Source: JACVRW01 sp963716215 | Lineage (GTDB): Bacteria > Actinomycetota > Thermoleophilia > Solirubrobacterales > Thermoleophilaceae | DNA length: 64,000 nucleotides | NCBI GenBank assembly: GCA_963716215.1 | Contig: OY970298.1 | Location: 2,170,001-2,234,000, forward strand | Reading direction: 5' to 3' | Shown here: positions 63,967 to 64,000 of the stretch, piece by piece | Numbering within the stretch: position 1 is the first letter of the stretch | How the letters are laid out: every line of letters begins with the position of its first letter | The notes under the pieces: generated by a model | Told to the model about the DNA's origin: nothing | The model's input: the letters and a program-made list of their open reading frames with translations, nothing else | Databases searched by the model: none | Translations under genes and position numbers: made by a program

Positions 63967-64000
63967 ATGCGCGAGAACATCGACGTCTTCGACGTCGAGC
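63967..64000 (+). CDS. Possible start of a further gene, cut by the window end
   Basis: From ATG 63967 eleven codons (MRENIDVFDVE) and the eight codons before it all end in G or C, as in the real genes. The opposite strand frame has several A/T third positions. Too short to identify; a minus-strand gene ending at 63937 is the alternative. Confidence 0.3.
   Translation, partial: MRENIDVFDVE

Noticed and set aside
63937..64000. Minus-strand gene ending at 63937
   Set aside because: Several third codon positions are A or T in that frame, unlike the genes here, while the plus frame has all G/C third positions.

Overview
The window is very GC-rich, and third codon positions are almost all G or C. 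It is densely packed and looks like chromosomal backbone of an actinomycete. The class Thermoleophilia (Solirubrobacterales) is my best guess, because of the small secreted protein at 28229-28771 with a PSPAMVVA leader, the PKD and basic-tail secreted proteins, and the gene families present; this placement is inference. Two features of expression recur. Most co-directional neighbours overlap by NTGA, where the start codon overlaps the upstream stop. Many first genes have a TANNNT -10 box ending 6-7 bases before the start codon, which predicts leaderless mRNAs. There is no rRNA, CRISPR array, insertion sequence or prophage, and no gene-free stretch over 300 bases.

Layout. 1-4182: end of a branched-chain amino acid ABC transporter operon (livH partial, livM, livG, livF) followed by three small membrane-anchored proteins. 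4179-6553 (minus): TIGR01777 epimerase and ACT-malic enzyme, divergent from polA (6600-9362). 9359-13985: small membrane proteins, an FAD reductase (minus), then rpsA, coaE and a lytic transglycosylase. 14032-18593: Tat-exported PhoD phosphatase, a tandem palindromic repeat, an ABC-F ATPase (minus) and an AbiEi/DUF559 protein. 18604-27092: uvrB, three genes for secreted or coiled-coil proteins (one a two-domain copper protein), then uvrA with a LexA-type SOS box. 27108-31382: a degenerate GGDEF protein, an acyltransferase, a Thermoleophilia-type secreted protein and the DUF2520-panC-panB operon. 31518-34687: udg-tsaE-tsaB-rimI-tsaD (uracil repair and t6A tRNA modification). 34760-39598: a Na+/H+ antiporter (minus), then glutaredoxin-rex-ybdK-DUF1844-like-mtnP.

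39706-48417: K+-independent-type H+-pyrophosphatase, two APC-permease/USP fusions, two TrkA/RCK proteins and an FAD reductase. This looks like an ion-homeostasis module, with KimA-like permeases and nucleotide-sensing regulators but no TrkH/KtrB channel. 48424-54233 (minus): tRNA-Gln, a large secreted repeat protein, a heterodimeric ABC exporter and an SRPBCC protein. 54248-57200: small genes, DoxX, DUF4396 and a flavin amine oxidase. 57289-60584: a receiver protein and a hybrid histidine kinase forming a phosphorelay with no DNA-binding output. 60624-62708: a decaying patch of SnoaL-like genes and an MDR oxidoreductase, with two apparent pseudogenes next to tRNA-Met. 62820-63926: a secreted protein with a clear promoter, followed by the possible start of another gene at the window edge.

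The points I find most worth following are the PHM-like/cupredoxin copper protein, the APC-USP/TrkA module, the CTG start of tsaE, the broken DUF2520-panC junction with its open frame into panB, the tandem palindromic repeat that contains the ABC-F stop codon, and the paired pseudogenes.
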